From: Leisingera sp. ANG-Vp
GTDB taxonomy: Bacteria > Pseudomonadota > Alphaproteobacteria > Rhodobacterales > Rhodobacteraceae
DNA: 64,000 bases
NCBI RefSeq assembly: GCF_000813725.1
Contig: NZ_JWLD01000044.1
Location: 177,780-241,779 of the forward strand
Reading direction: 5' to 3'
Under the pieces are notes generated by a model. The model had not been told where the DNA came from. It did no database searches and saw only the letters and a list, made by a program, of their open reading frames with translations. Both the position numbers and the translations under genes were made by a program. This document shows positions 1-8,375 of this stretch, piece after piece (position 1 is the first letter of the stretch; each line of letters begins with the position of its first letter).

Positions 1-413
1 ACCCGGAGACCTCGGAACACGGCTGGTTCGGCTCGCCGGACAACTGCGCCTTTGATGCAGACGGGCGCCTGTGGGTATCCACCGACCAGGGCAGCAAATG
101 GGGCATGACCGGCAAATCGGACGGGCTTTACGGGGTTGAAACCGAAGGGGCGCTCCGCGGCCATTCCAAATTGTTCTTCCGCTGCCCGGTGGGCGGCGAG
201 CTGTGCGGACCGTATTTTGCCCCGGACGGCGAAACCCTGTTCCTGGCGGTTCAGCATCCTGGCACCGACGGCACCAGGGATCTGAAAGGCTTCGAACGCG
301 CCTCGACCTTTGAGGATCCGGCCACCCGTTGGCCCGATTTCGACCCAAAGATGCCGCCGCGCCCCTCGCTTGTTGCGGTGACCCGCAAAGGCGGCGGCAA
401 GATAGCGGTCTGA
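1..413 (+). CDS. PhoX-family phosphatase, C-terminal fragment (5' end outside window)
   Basis: An open frame runs in from the left edge (codons from base 3) and stops with TGA at 411-413, giving about 136 C-terminal residues. Visible segments are GSPDNCAFDADGRLWVSTDQ, then CGPYFAPDGETLFLAVQHPG, and the ending PPRPSLVAVTRKGGG. This pattern of propeller-like strands with the CGPxFxPDxxTLFxxVQHPG segment is characteristic of the DUF839/PhoX alkaline phosphatase family, Tat-exported Ca/Fe-dependent phosphatases that release phosphate in the periplasm. The start, signal peptide and most metal ligands lie outside the window, so catalytic competence cannot be judged. A G·U-containing hairpin follows at 440-461. 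Confidence 0.85.
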   Translation, partial: PETSEHGWFGSPDNCAFDADGRLWVSTDQGSKWGMTGKSDGLYGVETEGALRGHSKLFFRCPVGGELCGPYFAPDGETLFLAVQHPGTDGTRDLKGFERASTFEDPATRWPDFDPKMPPRPSLVAVTRKGGGKIAV

Positions 414-439
414 TCCCGCAATCCGCAGGCTTGAGCCCT

Positions 440-461
440 GGCGGGCGGATTGCCGCCTGCC
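440..461 (+). terminator. hairpin after the PhoX-type gene
   Basis: GGCGGGCGG (440-448) pairs with CCGCCTGCC (453-461) with one G·U pair and a four-base loop, 27 bases after the stop codon. There is no clear T tract, so it may be a weak or Rho-assisted terminator. Confidence 0.35.
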
Positions 462-530
462 GCACGCAATTGTGAGAAGACACCGGCCCTTCTTGGCTTA
501 GAGATGGCGTAAAATGTTGGGAGGCTTTCC

Positions 531-1001
531 ATGTATTTCAAACGTCTGGCTGCCGCACTGTTCCTTGCAGCCTCCGCCGCCGCGGCAGGCGGCATCGGTC
601 CGCGCGACGGCTGGGCGGTGCATGCAACACCCAAGACTTACGAACAGCTGATCGCAGACATCAAAGCCGCGGCCAAGGCTGAAGGCTTGGGCGTCGTGAC
701 CCAGGCCGGGCCGACCAAGGCCGCCGCCGCCCGCGGCATCACCATTCCGGGCAACCGGGTCATTGGCCTGTTCAACAACGACTTTGCGGTCAAAATCCTG
801 GCGCTCTCCACCGCCGCGATGATCGAAGCACCGGTGCGCATGTATGTCACCGAAACGAAAGACGGAAGTGCAACACTTGCCTACAAACTGCCCTCGCACG
901 TCTTTGCCCCCTACGCAGACGAGGGCGGAGAAGCGCTGGCTGCCCTGGCAGAGCAGCTGGACCGCCGCTTTGCACTGATCGCGCAACGGGCACTCAAATA
1001 G
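531..1001 (+). CDS. exported DUF302-family protein
   Basis: A 156-residue protein with an N-terminal hydrophobic signal (KRLAAALFLAASAAAAGG) and a probable cleavage site near residue 20. The mature part has the DUF302 pattern: a helix rich in Lys/Ala (TYEQLIADIKAAAKAEG), then PGNRVIGLFNNDFAVKIL, then a Glu-rich segment ending IEAPVRMYVTE, followed by SATLAYKLPSHVFAPY. DUF302 domains are small alpha/beta folds of unknown biochemical role, often exported and sometimes linked to metal or sulfur metabolism. The ATG at 531 follows GGGAGGC at 519-525, a good ribosome binding site. It stands alone between hairpins, and a copy of the dispersed repeat follows its stop. The function is unknown. Confidence 0.85.
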   Translation: MYFKRLAAALFLAASAAAAGGIGPRDGWAVHATPKTYEQLIADIKAAAKAEGLGVVTQAGPTKAAAARGITIPGNRVIGLFNNDFAVKILALSTAAMIEAPVRMYVTETKDGSATLAYKLPSHVFAPYADEGGEALAALAEQLDRRFALIAQRALK

Positions 1002-1010
1002 CCCTTCCGG

Positions 1011-1065
1011 CTTCTTTCTGGACTGAAATACCCCCGCCGGAGGCCTGGCGCATGAAATGCGCCAG
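1011..1065 (+). repeat. dispersed intergenic repeat, copy A, with 9-bp hairpin
   Basis: The core CTTCTTTCTGG (1011-1021) followed by GAAATACCCCCGCCGGAGG matches cores near 20320, 38214 and 45778. It ends in a perfect hairpin: CTGGCGCAT (1045-1053), loop GAA, ATGCGCCAG (1057-1065). It begins 9 bases after the DUF302 stop, so it could serve as that gene's 3' end. Confidence 0.6.
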
Positions 1066-1161
1066 TTTCCGCCGCAGCAATTCTCACACTGGCGTGAGAG
1101 GGCTTGCGCATATCTGAAGCCTCGGCAATCTGGCGGCAAATCAACGGATTGGACGGACAAG

Positions 1162-2775
1162 ATGACAGAACCCTTGCGTGCGGCCGATGTGCTGGCCCGG
1201 CGGCTTTACGAGGCAGGCTGCCGCCATGCCTTTGGCATGCCCGGCGGCGAGGTGCTGACCCTGGTTGATGCACTCACCAAGGCGGGCATCGCCTTTCATC
1301 TCGCCAAGCATGAGAATTGTGCGGGTTTCATCGGTGAAGGCGTGCACCACACCGATGGCGCGCCGGTCATCCTGGTTGCAACCCTCGGCCCCGGCGCCCT
1401 CAATGGCATCAACGTGGTGGCCAACGCCCATCAGGACCGGGTGCCGATGCTCGTGCTCACGGGCTGCGTCGATGCGGCTGAGGAGCAGAGCTACACTCAT
1501 CAGGTGCTCGACCACCGCGCCGTGTTCACTCCGGTCACCAAGGCCACTTTCCGGCTGGATGCCGGAGCCGCGGACCTGATTGCCGACAAGGCGGTCGCCA
1601 TCGCAACCGAGCCCCGCAACGGACCGGTGCATATCGACGTGCCGATCTCAACCGCAGATGCGCCGGCCAGGGACCGCGGCATCCGCCGTGCGCCTGCAAG
1701 CCCAGCCGCGCCAAGCGGAGAAGCACTGGCACAGGCGCGTTCCTGGCTGGCGGCCTCTGCGCGCCCAGTGGCGGTGATTGGCCTTGATGCGCTGCAGGAA
1801 AATGCCGGCCTCGCAATTCGCACCTTCGTTGAAAAACACCAGGTCCCCTTTGTCACCAGCTACAAGGCCAAAGGGATCATCCCCGAGGACCACCCCCTGT
1901 GCCTGGGCGGCGCCGGCCTGTCGCCGCTGGCTGACAAACATCTTCTGCCCCTGGTGCAGGAGGCCGACCTGGTGCTCTCCATCGGGTACGACCCGATCGA
2001 GATGCGCCCCGGCTGGCGCAATGTCTGGGACGTGAAAACCCAGAACGTCATCGACATCGCGCCGGAGGCCAACACGCATTATATGCATCAGGCAGGCTTG
2101 AACTTCCTCACCGCAATTGCTCCCACGCTTGAAGCCCTGTCGGATGGCTCCGCGCCGCACAGCACTTGGAACAGCAACCGCCCCGCTCAGGTAAAAACTG
2201 CGCTGGCAGAGGCTTTCCCGCAGGACGACGATTGGGGCCCGGCAGGGGTCATCGCCGAATGCCGCGCCACCCTGCCTCCCGAAACCCTCGCCACCGCGGA
2301 CAGCGGCGCACACCGCATTCTGCTGAGCCAGATGTGGGACTGCCATGAGCCGCGCGGGCTGATCCAATCCTCAGCTCTCTGCACCATGGGCTGCGCCGTG
2401 CCAATGGCGATTGGGCGCAAGCTGGCGCAGCCGGACCGGCCCGTGGTCAGCTTCTCAGGCGATGCCGGCTTCCTGATGGTGGCGGGCGAGCTGTCCACTG
2501 CGGCCGAACTGGGTGCTGCCCCCATTTTCGTGGTCTTTGCCGATGCCAGCCTTGCACTGATCGAGCTAAAACAGCGCCAGCGCCAGCTGGCCAATAGCGG
2601 CGTTGATTTTGCCGAGCATGACTTTGCCGCCATGGGCCGGGCCTTTGGCGGCAACGGGGTGACTGTCACCAGCCGCGCTGAACTGCGCGCTGCCCTGCAA
2701 GACGCGATGAAAGCACAAAAATTCACTGTCATCTCGGCAGTGATTGACCGCGGAGGCTATGATGGCCGGATCTGA
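1162..2775 (+). CDS. thiamine diphosphate-dependent enzyme, acetolactate synthase-like
   Basis: A 537-residue protein of the ThDP-dependent POX/ALS superfamily. The N-terminal pyrimidine-binding domain contains GMPGGEVLTLVDAL and the catalytic-glutamate region KHENCAGFIGEG. A central domain follows, then a C-terminal pyrophosphate domain with GDAGFLMVAGELSTAAELGA. The usual GDG is GDA here and the NN at the motif end reads AD, so metal coordination may be unusual. The family decarboxylates or ligates 2-oxo or 2-hydroxyacyl substrates; the substrate cannot be read from sequence. I chose the ATG at 1162 because the upstream in-frame ATG at 1057 lies inside a perfect hairpin and the extension is not family-like. 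Its last codons overlap the CoA-transferase gene, so the two are translationally coupled and probably act in one acyl-CoA pathway. Confidence 0.85.
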   Translation: MTEPLRAADVLARRLYEAGCRHAFGMPGGEVLTLVDALTKAGIAFHLAKHENCAGFIGEGVHHTDGAPVILVATLGPGALNGINVVANAHQDRVPMLVLTGCVDAAEEQSYTHQVLDHRAVFTPVTKATFRLDAGAADLIADKAVAIATEPRNGPVHIDVPISTADAPARDRGIRRAPASPAAPSGEALAQARSWLAASARPVAVIGLDALQENAGLAIRTFVEKHQVPFVTSYKAKGIIPEDHPLCLGGAGLSPLADKHLLPLVQEADLVLSIGYDPIEMRPGWRNVWDVKTQNVIDIAPEANTHYMHQAGLNFLTAIAPTLEALSDGSAPHSTWNSNRPAQVKTALAEAFPQDDDWGPAGVIAECRATLPPETLATADSGAHRILLSQMWDCHEPRGLIQSSALCTMGCAVPMAIGRKLAQPDRPVVSFSGDAGFLMVAGELSTAAELGAAPIFVVFADASLALIELKQRQRQLANSGVDFAEHDFAAMGRAFGGNGVTVTSRAELRAALQDAMKAQKFTVISAVIDRGGYDGRI

Positions 2776-3961
2776 CCTTCTCCCCCATGGCGCGCTGAAG
2801 GGCGTCAAGGTTCTGGACCTCTCCCGCATTCTGGCAGGCCCGACCTGCACCCAGCTCCTGGGCGACCTGGGTGCCACGGTTATCAAGGTGGAAAACCCCA
2901 AAACCGGCGGCGATGACACCCGGCAATGGGGTCCTCCTTATGTGGTGGATGCGGAAGGGGAGCAATCCGACCTTTCGGCCTATTTCATGTCCGCCAACCG
3001 CAACAAGCGTTCGGTGGCCATCGACATCGCAACAGAGGAAGGCCAGCAAGCCATCCGCCGCCTGGCGGCTGAGGCCGATATCCTGATCGAGAACTTCAAA
3101 CCCGGCGGGCTGGCCAAATACGGGCTGGACTACAACAGCCTCAAGGATGATCTGCCCGGTCTGATCTACTGCTCGATCTCGGGCTACGGCCAGACCGGCC
3201 CTAACAGCCACAAGCCCGGCTATGACATCATGGCGCAAGGGTTCGGCGGAATCATGTCGCTGACCGGCGAGCCTGAGGGCCAGCCGATGAAGGCAGGCGT
3301 CGGCATCGCCGACGTGATGTGCGGCATGTACGCCTGCATCGGCATCCTCTCTGCCCTGCATCACCGCGAAAAAACCGGCGAAGGGCAGCAAATCGACCTC
3401 GCTCTGGTCGACGCCCAGATCGCCTGGCTGATCAACGAAGGCGTTGCCTATCTGAACACTGGCAGCATCCCAAAACGCCGCGGCAATGAGCACCCGAGCA
3501 TCATGCCCTATGGCGTTTACGAAACATCCGACGGCCATGTGATCCTGGCAGTGGGAAATGACAGCCAGTTCCAGCGCTTCATGAAATTCCTGAAGCTCGA
3601 AGGCCTGGCCGGGGATCCGCGTTTTGCCACCAACCCCGCCCGGCTGCAAAACCGTGATGCGCTGAATGCCGTCCTCATCCCCACCGTGCAGCGCTACACA
3701 ACAGATGAGGTGCTGGCAGCGATGGAGGCCCGCAAGGTGCCCGCAGGCCCGGTGCAGAACCTGGAAACGCTCTTTGCCACCGATCAGGTCGCAGCCCGCG
3801 AGATGTCCATTCCGATGGAAACCGCGGCAGGCCCGGTGAAACTCCTGGGCAACCCGCTGAATTTCTCCCGCACGCCTGTAACATACCGGCACGCGCCGCC
3901 CCGCTGCGGCGAGGCGACGGACGAGATTCTGAGCTCTGACACCCCGTTCGGAAACGGCTAA
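2762..3961 (+). CDS. CaiB/BaiF family (class III) CoA-transferase
   Basis: A 399-residue protein with family III CoA-transferase hallmarks: LKGVKVLDLSRILAGP at the N-terminus, VIKVENPKTGGDDTR, NRNKRSVAIDI, ADILIENFKPG, SISGYGQTGP, and GVGIADVMCGMYA, where Asp184 is the expected catalytic carboxylate. These enzymes move CoA between organic acids, for example formyl-CoA:oxalate and carnitine systems. ATG codons at 2759 and 2762 and a TTG at 2744 are all possible. I chose 2762 because GGAGG at 2752-2756 sits five bases upstream. The start lies within the end of the ThDP enzyme gene, and the pairing recalls oxalyl-CoA decarboxylase/formyl-CoA transferase or 2-hydroxyacyl-CoA lyase systems. The substrate is unassigned. 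Confidence 0.88.
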   Translation: MAGSDLLPHGALKGVKVLDLSRILAGPTCTQLLGDLGATVIKVENPKTGGDDTRQWGPPYVVDAEGEQSDLSAYFMSANRNKRSVAIDIATEEGQQAIRRLAAEADILIENFKPGGLAKYGLDYNSLKDDLPGLIYCSISGYGQTGPNSHKPGYDIMAQGFGGIMSLTGEPEGQPMKAGVGIADVMCGMYACIGILSALHHREKTGEGQQIDLALVDAQIAWLINEGVAYLNTGSIPKRRGNEHPSIMPYGVYETSDGHVILAVGNDSQFQRFMKFLKLEGLAGDPRFATNPARLQNRDALNAVLIPTVQRYTTDEVLAAMEARKVPAGPVQNLETLFATDQVAAREMSIPMETAAGPVKLLGNPLNFSRTPVTYRHAPPRCGEATDEILSSDTPFGNG

Positions 3962-4011
3962 GCCCCCAAAACACGGCAGCTTTCCGCCAAGTGTTACAGT
4001 TTCCGGCAAAT

Positions 4012-4030
4012 CACCGCCAAACCGGCGGTG
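4012..4030 (+). terminator. 7-bp hairpin after the CoA-transferase gene
   Basis: CACCGCC (4012-4018) and GGCGGTG (4024-4030) form a perfect stem with loop AAACC, about 50 bases after the CoA-transferase stop. It has no T tract. The rest of 3962-4223 shows no gene. Confidence 0.35.
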
Positions 4031-4223
4031 GTTTCGCCGCCCGTTAACCATTCCTGTTGCAGGAATTTCGACGGAAATCTTACACATCCGGCGAAATTTA
4101 CAGCCAAACACACACAGGCAATCACCAAAGCGCGAGCGGGGTTCGCCCGGACCAATCTGATGATCTAATCTTCAGCAGGACACGGAAACCGCTTTTCAAT
4201 TCGAAAACAAAGATTGGACTCCC

Positions 4224-5585
4224 ATGACGCATGATATCTTCGGCCAAGACAGCAGCCTGACCGATGCCGCAGCCTTGCAGGACTGGAATGCCGTGCAGCT
4301 GGGAGTTCTGGCCCACGCCGCCGTGACGGCTGACCACCTTGGCGCGGTGCTGAAGGCGGCTCCGGAGTTTGCCCTGGCGCATGCGATCAAAGGACTGTCG
4401 CTGCTGATGCTGGGCCGCCGCGAGCTGCTGCCGACCGCACAGGAAGCCCTGCGCGATGCCAAGTCCTTTTATGAAGGCGCCCTGCCGCGCGAGCGCAAAT
4501 ATGTCGACGCGCTGGAAAACTGGCTGTCCGGCCGCCCCAGCCTGGCAATCCGCCGGATGGAGGAAGTGCTGGACGTGTTCCCGCAGGACACTCTGGCGAT
4601 GAAACTCAGCCACGGTATCCGCTTCATCCTGGGTGACCCTGAAGGCATGCGTGCCTCGATCGAACGGGTGATGCCGGCCTATGCTCCGGACCACGCAGGC
4701 CGCGGCTACCTCCTGGGCTGCCACTCCTTTGCGCTGGAGGAAACCGGCGATTACGAACGCGCTGCCAACGCGGGCCGCCAGGCCCTGTGGATGGCGCCGG
4801 ACGATGCCTGGGGCCTGCACGCCGTGGCACATGTGCATGACATGACCGGCAACGCCAAGTCCGGCCTCGAATGGCTGCACGGCCGCGAAGAGGCCTGGGC
4901 CCATTGCAACAACTTCCGCTACCACGTCTGGTGGCACAAGGCGCTGATGCATCTGGACCTGGGCCAGATGGATGAGGCCATTGCGCTTTATGATACCGAA
5001 GTGCGCAAAGACAAAACCGACGACTACCGAGACATCTCCAACGCCACCTCGCTGCTGGTCCGGCTGGAGCTGGAAGGCGTCGATGTGGGCGCCCGCTGGG
5101 AGGAGTTGTCTGAACTTTGCGCCAACCGCACCGAGGACGGCAGCCTGATCTTTGCCGACCTGCATTACCTGCTGGCGCTGACCGGCCACCGCAAGGAAGA
5201 CGCCCACAAGATGGTGCAGCGCATCCATGCCGACGCCGAAAAGGGCGGCTCGGAAGCTTGCGAGCGCATGGGCAACCCCGGCTGTGCTGCTGCCGACGGG
5301 CTGGAGGCCTTTGGCGAGGGCAACTACAAATCCGCCTTCCGCCACCTGTCGTCTGCCCGCGGCACCCTGCAGCTGGCCGGCGGCAGCCACGCGCAGCGCG
5401 ATGTTTTTGAACGGATTACCATTGATGCCGGCCTGCGCGCAGGACAGCTTGACGCGGTCGAGGCAATCCTGGATGACCGCCGCAGCAAACGCGGCGGCGC
5501 CGAGGACAATTACGCACTGGCCCGCCGCACCCTGATCGCCCAGGGCCGGGACAATTCCGGTGCTGCCAGCGTTCCCGCCGAATAA
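4224..5585 (+). CDS. tetratricopeptide-repeat protein, TTC38-like
   Basis: A 453-residue soluble protein without a signal peptide, built from helical TPR-like units. Recognisable parts are LGAVLKAAPEFALAHAIKGL near residue 42, RERKYVDALENWLSG, SHGIRFILGDPEGMRASIER, HSFALEETGDYERAANAGRQ, DDAWGLHAVAHVHDMTGN and FRYHVWWHKALMHLDLGQMD. The His/Trp-rich HAVAHVHDM and YHVWWHKAL segments resemble bacterial relatives of eukaryotic TTC38. No catalytic function is established for this family. The gene ends 22 bases before opgC in the same direction, so it may be co-transcribed with the glucan operon, but there is no overlap and a functional link is only inference. Confidence 0.75.
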   Translation: MTHDIFGQDSSLTDAAALQDWNAVQLGVLAHAAVTADHLGAVLKAAPEFALAHAIKGLSLLMLGRRELLPTAQEALRDAKSFYEGALPRERKYVDALENWLSGRPSLAIRRMEEVLDVFPQDTLAMKLSHGIRFILGDPEGMRASIERVMPAYAPDHAGRGYLLGCHSFALEETGDYERAANAGRQALWMAPDDAWGLHAVAHVHDMTGNAKSGLEWLHGREEAWAHCNNFRYHVWWHKALMHLDLGQMDEAIALYDTEVRKDKTDDYRDISNATSLLVRLELEGVDVGARWEELSELCANRTEDGSLIFADLHYLLALTGHRKEDAHKMVQRIHADAEKGGSEACERMGNPGCAAADGLEAFGEGNYKSAFRHLSSARGTLQLAGGSHAQRDVFERITIDAGLRAGQLDAVEAILDDRRSKRGGAEDNYALARRTLIAQGRDNSGAASVPAE

Positions 5586-5607
5586 GACCTCAAGGACGAC
5601 ACCACTC

Positions 5608-6870
5608 ATGTCCAGCGTTGCGCCCTTCCCCGGGCAACAGACAGACCAAGGCGCCGCCAACCGGGCCGCGCCGCCGCCGCAATCGGCACAGCCGCGCGTG
5701 CGCGACCCGCGGCTCGACTTCTACCGCGGCATTGCCATGTTCATCATTCTGATTGCCCATATCCCGGGCAACCGCTGGACCGGCTGGATCCCCGCGCGGT
5801 TCGGGTTCTCGGATGCAACCGAGATATTTGTGTTCTGCTCCGGCATGGCCTCAGCCATAGCCTTCGGCGGCTCATTCGCGCGCCGCGGCTGGTTTCTGGG
5901 CACTGCCCGGGTGCTGTTCCGCTGCTGGCAGGTGTTCTGGGCCCATATCGGCCTGTTTGTCTTTATCGCTGTCTCGATGGCGGCCATCGACCTCTATGGC
6001 GGGTTTGAGAAGAGCTACGTGAACTCGCTGAACCTTGGCCATTTCTTCAAGGATCCGATGACCCAGCTGGTGGGGCTGTTCACCCTCACCTATGTGCCCA
6101 ACTATTTTGACATCCTGCCGATGTACCTGGTGGTGCTGCTGATGATGCCGCTGATCATGGGGCTGGAAAAGGCGGGCCTCTGGGCCGTGGGCATGGCCTC
6201 GGTGCTGATCTGGCTCACTGCCAATCCCTATATCATCGGGCTGGGACCTGACGGGCTGTCACTGCCGGCTGAGCCCTGGTCGGAGCGCGAATGGTTCTTC
6301 AACCCCTTCGGCTGGCAACTGCTGTTTTTCACCGGCTTTGCCTTCATGAAGGGCTGGCTGCCGAAACCGCCGGTCTCAAAGCTTCTGATCGTGCTGTGCG
6401 CTGCCTTCCTGATCCTGTCGGCGCCTTACGGCTCGTGGAAGGTCTTCACCTGGGTCAAGGCCGCAAGCCCCGAGCTGGCTGACCTGATCAAGCCCGGCCG
6501 CGACGCCATCGGCGAATGGCGCGAAAAGACCGATTTCGGCCTGCTGCGCTACACCCACTTCCTGGCGCTGGCCTATCTGGGCTGGGTGGCCGCGGGCGAA
6601 GGCGGCAAGCGGCTGATCGCCTCGGGCTCCTCCGCTGCGGCGCGGGTCTGGGAAGTGCTGTTGAAAATCATCACCAAGGTCGGCCAGCAGTCGCTTGCGG
6701 TGTTCGTTTTTTCGATGGCGCTGGCACGTTTTATCGGCTTTGCGCTTGACCAGACCGACCGCGCGGTTATGACCACCGCATTCGCCAATCTGGTTGGCTT
6801 TTCTTTAATCATTGGGTGCGCTTATGGCGCCGCCTGGTTCAAGTCTCAGCCTTGGAGAGCCAAGAAATGA
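5608..6870 (+). CDS. opgC: OpgC, membrane protein for periplasmic glucan succinylation
   Basis: A 420-residue polytopic membrane protein. After a cytoplasmic proline-rich N-terminus comes RDPRLDFYRGIAMFIILIAH, the first membrane segment with the acyltransferase-like R-x-x-x-D-x-x-R-G start typical of OpgC. About nine more hydrophobic segments follow, including VFWAHIGLFVFIAVSMAAI, ILPMYLVVLLMMPLIMGL and GFSLIIGCAYGAAWF. In Rhodobacter sphaeroides OpgC adds succinyl groups to osmoregulated periplasmic glucans. I chose ATG 5608 (after AAGGAC) over an in-frame ATG at 5560 that overlaps the TPR gene. Its TGA overlaps the opgG start (ATGA at 6867-6870), so opgC-opgG-opgH are translationally coupled. 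Confidence 0.9.
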   Translation: MSSVAPFPGQQTDQGAANRAAPPPQSAQPRVRDPRLDFYRGIAMFIILIAHIPGNRWTGWIPARFGFSDATEIFVFCSGMASAIAFGGSFARRGWFLGTARVLFRCWQVFWAHIGLFVFIAVSMAAIDLYGGFEKSYVNSLNLGHFFKDPMTQLVGLFTLTYVPNYFDILPMYLVVLLMMPLIMGLEKAGLWAVGMASVLIWLTANPYIIGLGPDGLSLPAEPWSEREWFFNPFGWQLLFFTGFAFMKGWLPKPPVSKLLIVLCAAFLILSAPYGSWKVFTWVKAASPELADLIKPGRDAIGEWREKTDFGLLRYTHFLALAYLGWVAAGEGGKRLIASGSSAAARVWEVLLKIITKVGQQSLAVFVFSMALARFIGFALDQTDRAVMTTAFANLVGFSLIIGCAYGAAWFKSQPWRAKK

Positions 6871-8375
6871 GCTCTTTTTCCCGACGTTCCTTCCTGGCTG
6901 CCGCGCTTGGCAGCACTGCTCTGGCCGCGCTGCCCGGCTATGCCAGTGAAGCAATGCCGTTCACCCATGACTTTGTGGTGGCCAAGGCCCGCGCCTTGGC
7001 GGCCAAGGCTTACGCCGAGCGCCCCACCGTGCCGCAGGACTGGCTGAACCAGTCTTATGACGACTACAAGGCGCGCTGGTTCCGCACCTCGGACGCGCTG
7101 TGGGCGGGGACCGACCGCAGCTACAACGTCGATTTCTTCCTGCCCGGCCTCTACTTCCCGCGTGCGGTGCAGGTGCATGCGGTCACCGATGGCATGGCCG
7201 AGCATGTGCCCTTCGACATCGATCTCTTCGACAAGAACAAGAAGGCGCCGGACCTTACTACCGAGGGCCACCTCGGCTATTCCGGCCTGCGCCTGCGCAC
7301 CGACCTGGGCCACCCGACCAAGAAAACCGAGTTCGCGGTTTTCCAGGGCGCCAGCTATTTCCGCGCCATCGGCATCGGCAACAACTACGGCCTGTCCGCC
7401 CGCGGCCTGGCTCTGAAAACCGCCGATCCCGAAGGGGAGGAATTCCCCGAGTTCACCGACTTCTGGCTTGAGGCCCCCGCGCCCGGCCAGCGTTCTATGG
7501 TGGTGCATGCGCTGATGGATTCGCCCTCGGTCACCGGCGCCTACCGCTTCACCATCACCCCCGGCTCCAGCGCGGTAATGGATGTGGAGGCCACTCTGTT
7601 CGCGCGTGAGGAACTGACCCACGCAGGCCTCGCGCCGCTGACCTCGATGTTCCTGTTCGACTCCACAAACCCGGGCCGTTTCGACGATTTCCGCCCGGCG
7701 GTGCACGACAGCGAAGGTCTTCTGGTCCTCAATGGCAACGGCGAAACTCTGTGGCGTCCCTTGGCCAACCCCAACCGCTTGCAAGTCTCTTCCTTTGTAG
7801 ACACCAATCCGCGCGGCTTCGGCCTGATGCAGCGGGCGCGGAAACTCTCGGACTTCAACGATCTGGAAGCCTTTTATCACAAACGTCCCTCGCTCTGGGT
7901 CGAACCCAAGGAAGACTGGGGCAAAGGCGCCGTCACTCTGGTTGAGATCCCGGCAGACAAGGAAATCTACGACAATATCGTCGCCTATTGGCGCCCGCGC
8001 GAGCCCTATGCGGCTGGCTCCGAGATCAAGCTGAGCTACCGCCTCACCTGGGGCGAGGAGCCGGTTCTGTCGATGCCGCGGGTGATCAACACCGCCACCG
8101 GCGAGCGGATCTTTGGCGGCGATGGCCGGATCGTGACCATCGACTTTGAAGCGCATCCGCTGTTTGACGGCGGCCCGGACAGCCTGGACATCCATATCTC
8201 CTCGCCGCAGGCCGAAACCAGCGAGGGCGTGCTGCAGCGCAACCCGGAAACCGGCGGCATGCGGCTGGCCTTCTACTTCGACCCGGGCGAACGCACCCAC
8301 GCCGAGCTGCGCGCGCAGCTGCTGAAAGACGGCAAAGCCGCCTCCGAGGTCTGGCTTTACAGGTGGACGTCATGA
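6867..8375 (+). CDS. opgG: OpgG/OpgD-type periplasmic glucan biosynthesis protein with Tat signal
   Basis: A 502-residue MdoG-family protein that acts in the periplasm on the glucan backbone made by OpgH. Residues 1-26 form a twin-arginine signal (SRRSFLAAALGSTALAALPG), as in E. coli OpgD rather than Sec-exported OpgG. The mature protein shows the family patterns: HDFVVAKARALAAKAYAERP, YNVDFFLPGLYFPRAVQVHAV, FAVFQGASYFRAIGIGNNYG, LSARGLALKTADPEGEEFPEF, and DTNPRGFGLMQRARKLSDFN with YHKRPSLWVEPKEDWGKGAV. The ATG at 6867 overlaps the opgC stop, and its own TGA overlaps the opgH start. No second MdoG paralogue (the opgI of R. sphaeroides) is present between opgG and opgH. Confidence 0.92.
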   Translation: MSSFSRRSFLAAALGSTALAALPGYASEAMPFTHDFVVAKARALAAKAYAERPTVPQDWLNQSYDDYKARWFRTSDALWAGTDRSYNVDFFLPGLYFPRAVQVHAVTDGMAEHVPFDIDLFDKNKKAPDLTTEGHLGYSGLRLRTDLGHPTKKTEFAVFQGASYFRAIGIGNNYGLSARGLALKTADPEGEEFPEFTDFWLEAPAPGQRSMVVHALMDSPSVTGAYRFTITPGSSAVMDVEATLFAREELTHAGLAPLTSMFLFDSTNPGRFDDFRPAVHDSEGLLVLNGNGETLWRPLANPNRLQVSSFVDTNPRGFGLMQRARKLSDFNDLEAFYHKRPSLWVEPKEDWGKGAVTLVEIPADKEIYDNIVAYWRPREPYAAGSEIKLSYRLTWGEEPVLSMPRVINTATGERIFGGDGRIVTIDFEAHPLFDGGPDSLDIHISSPQAETSEGVLQRNPETGGMRLAFYFDPGERTHAELRAQLLKDGKAASEVWLYRWTS

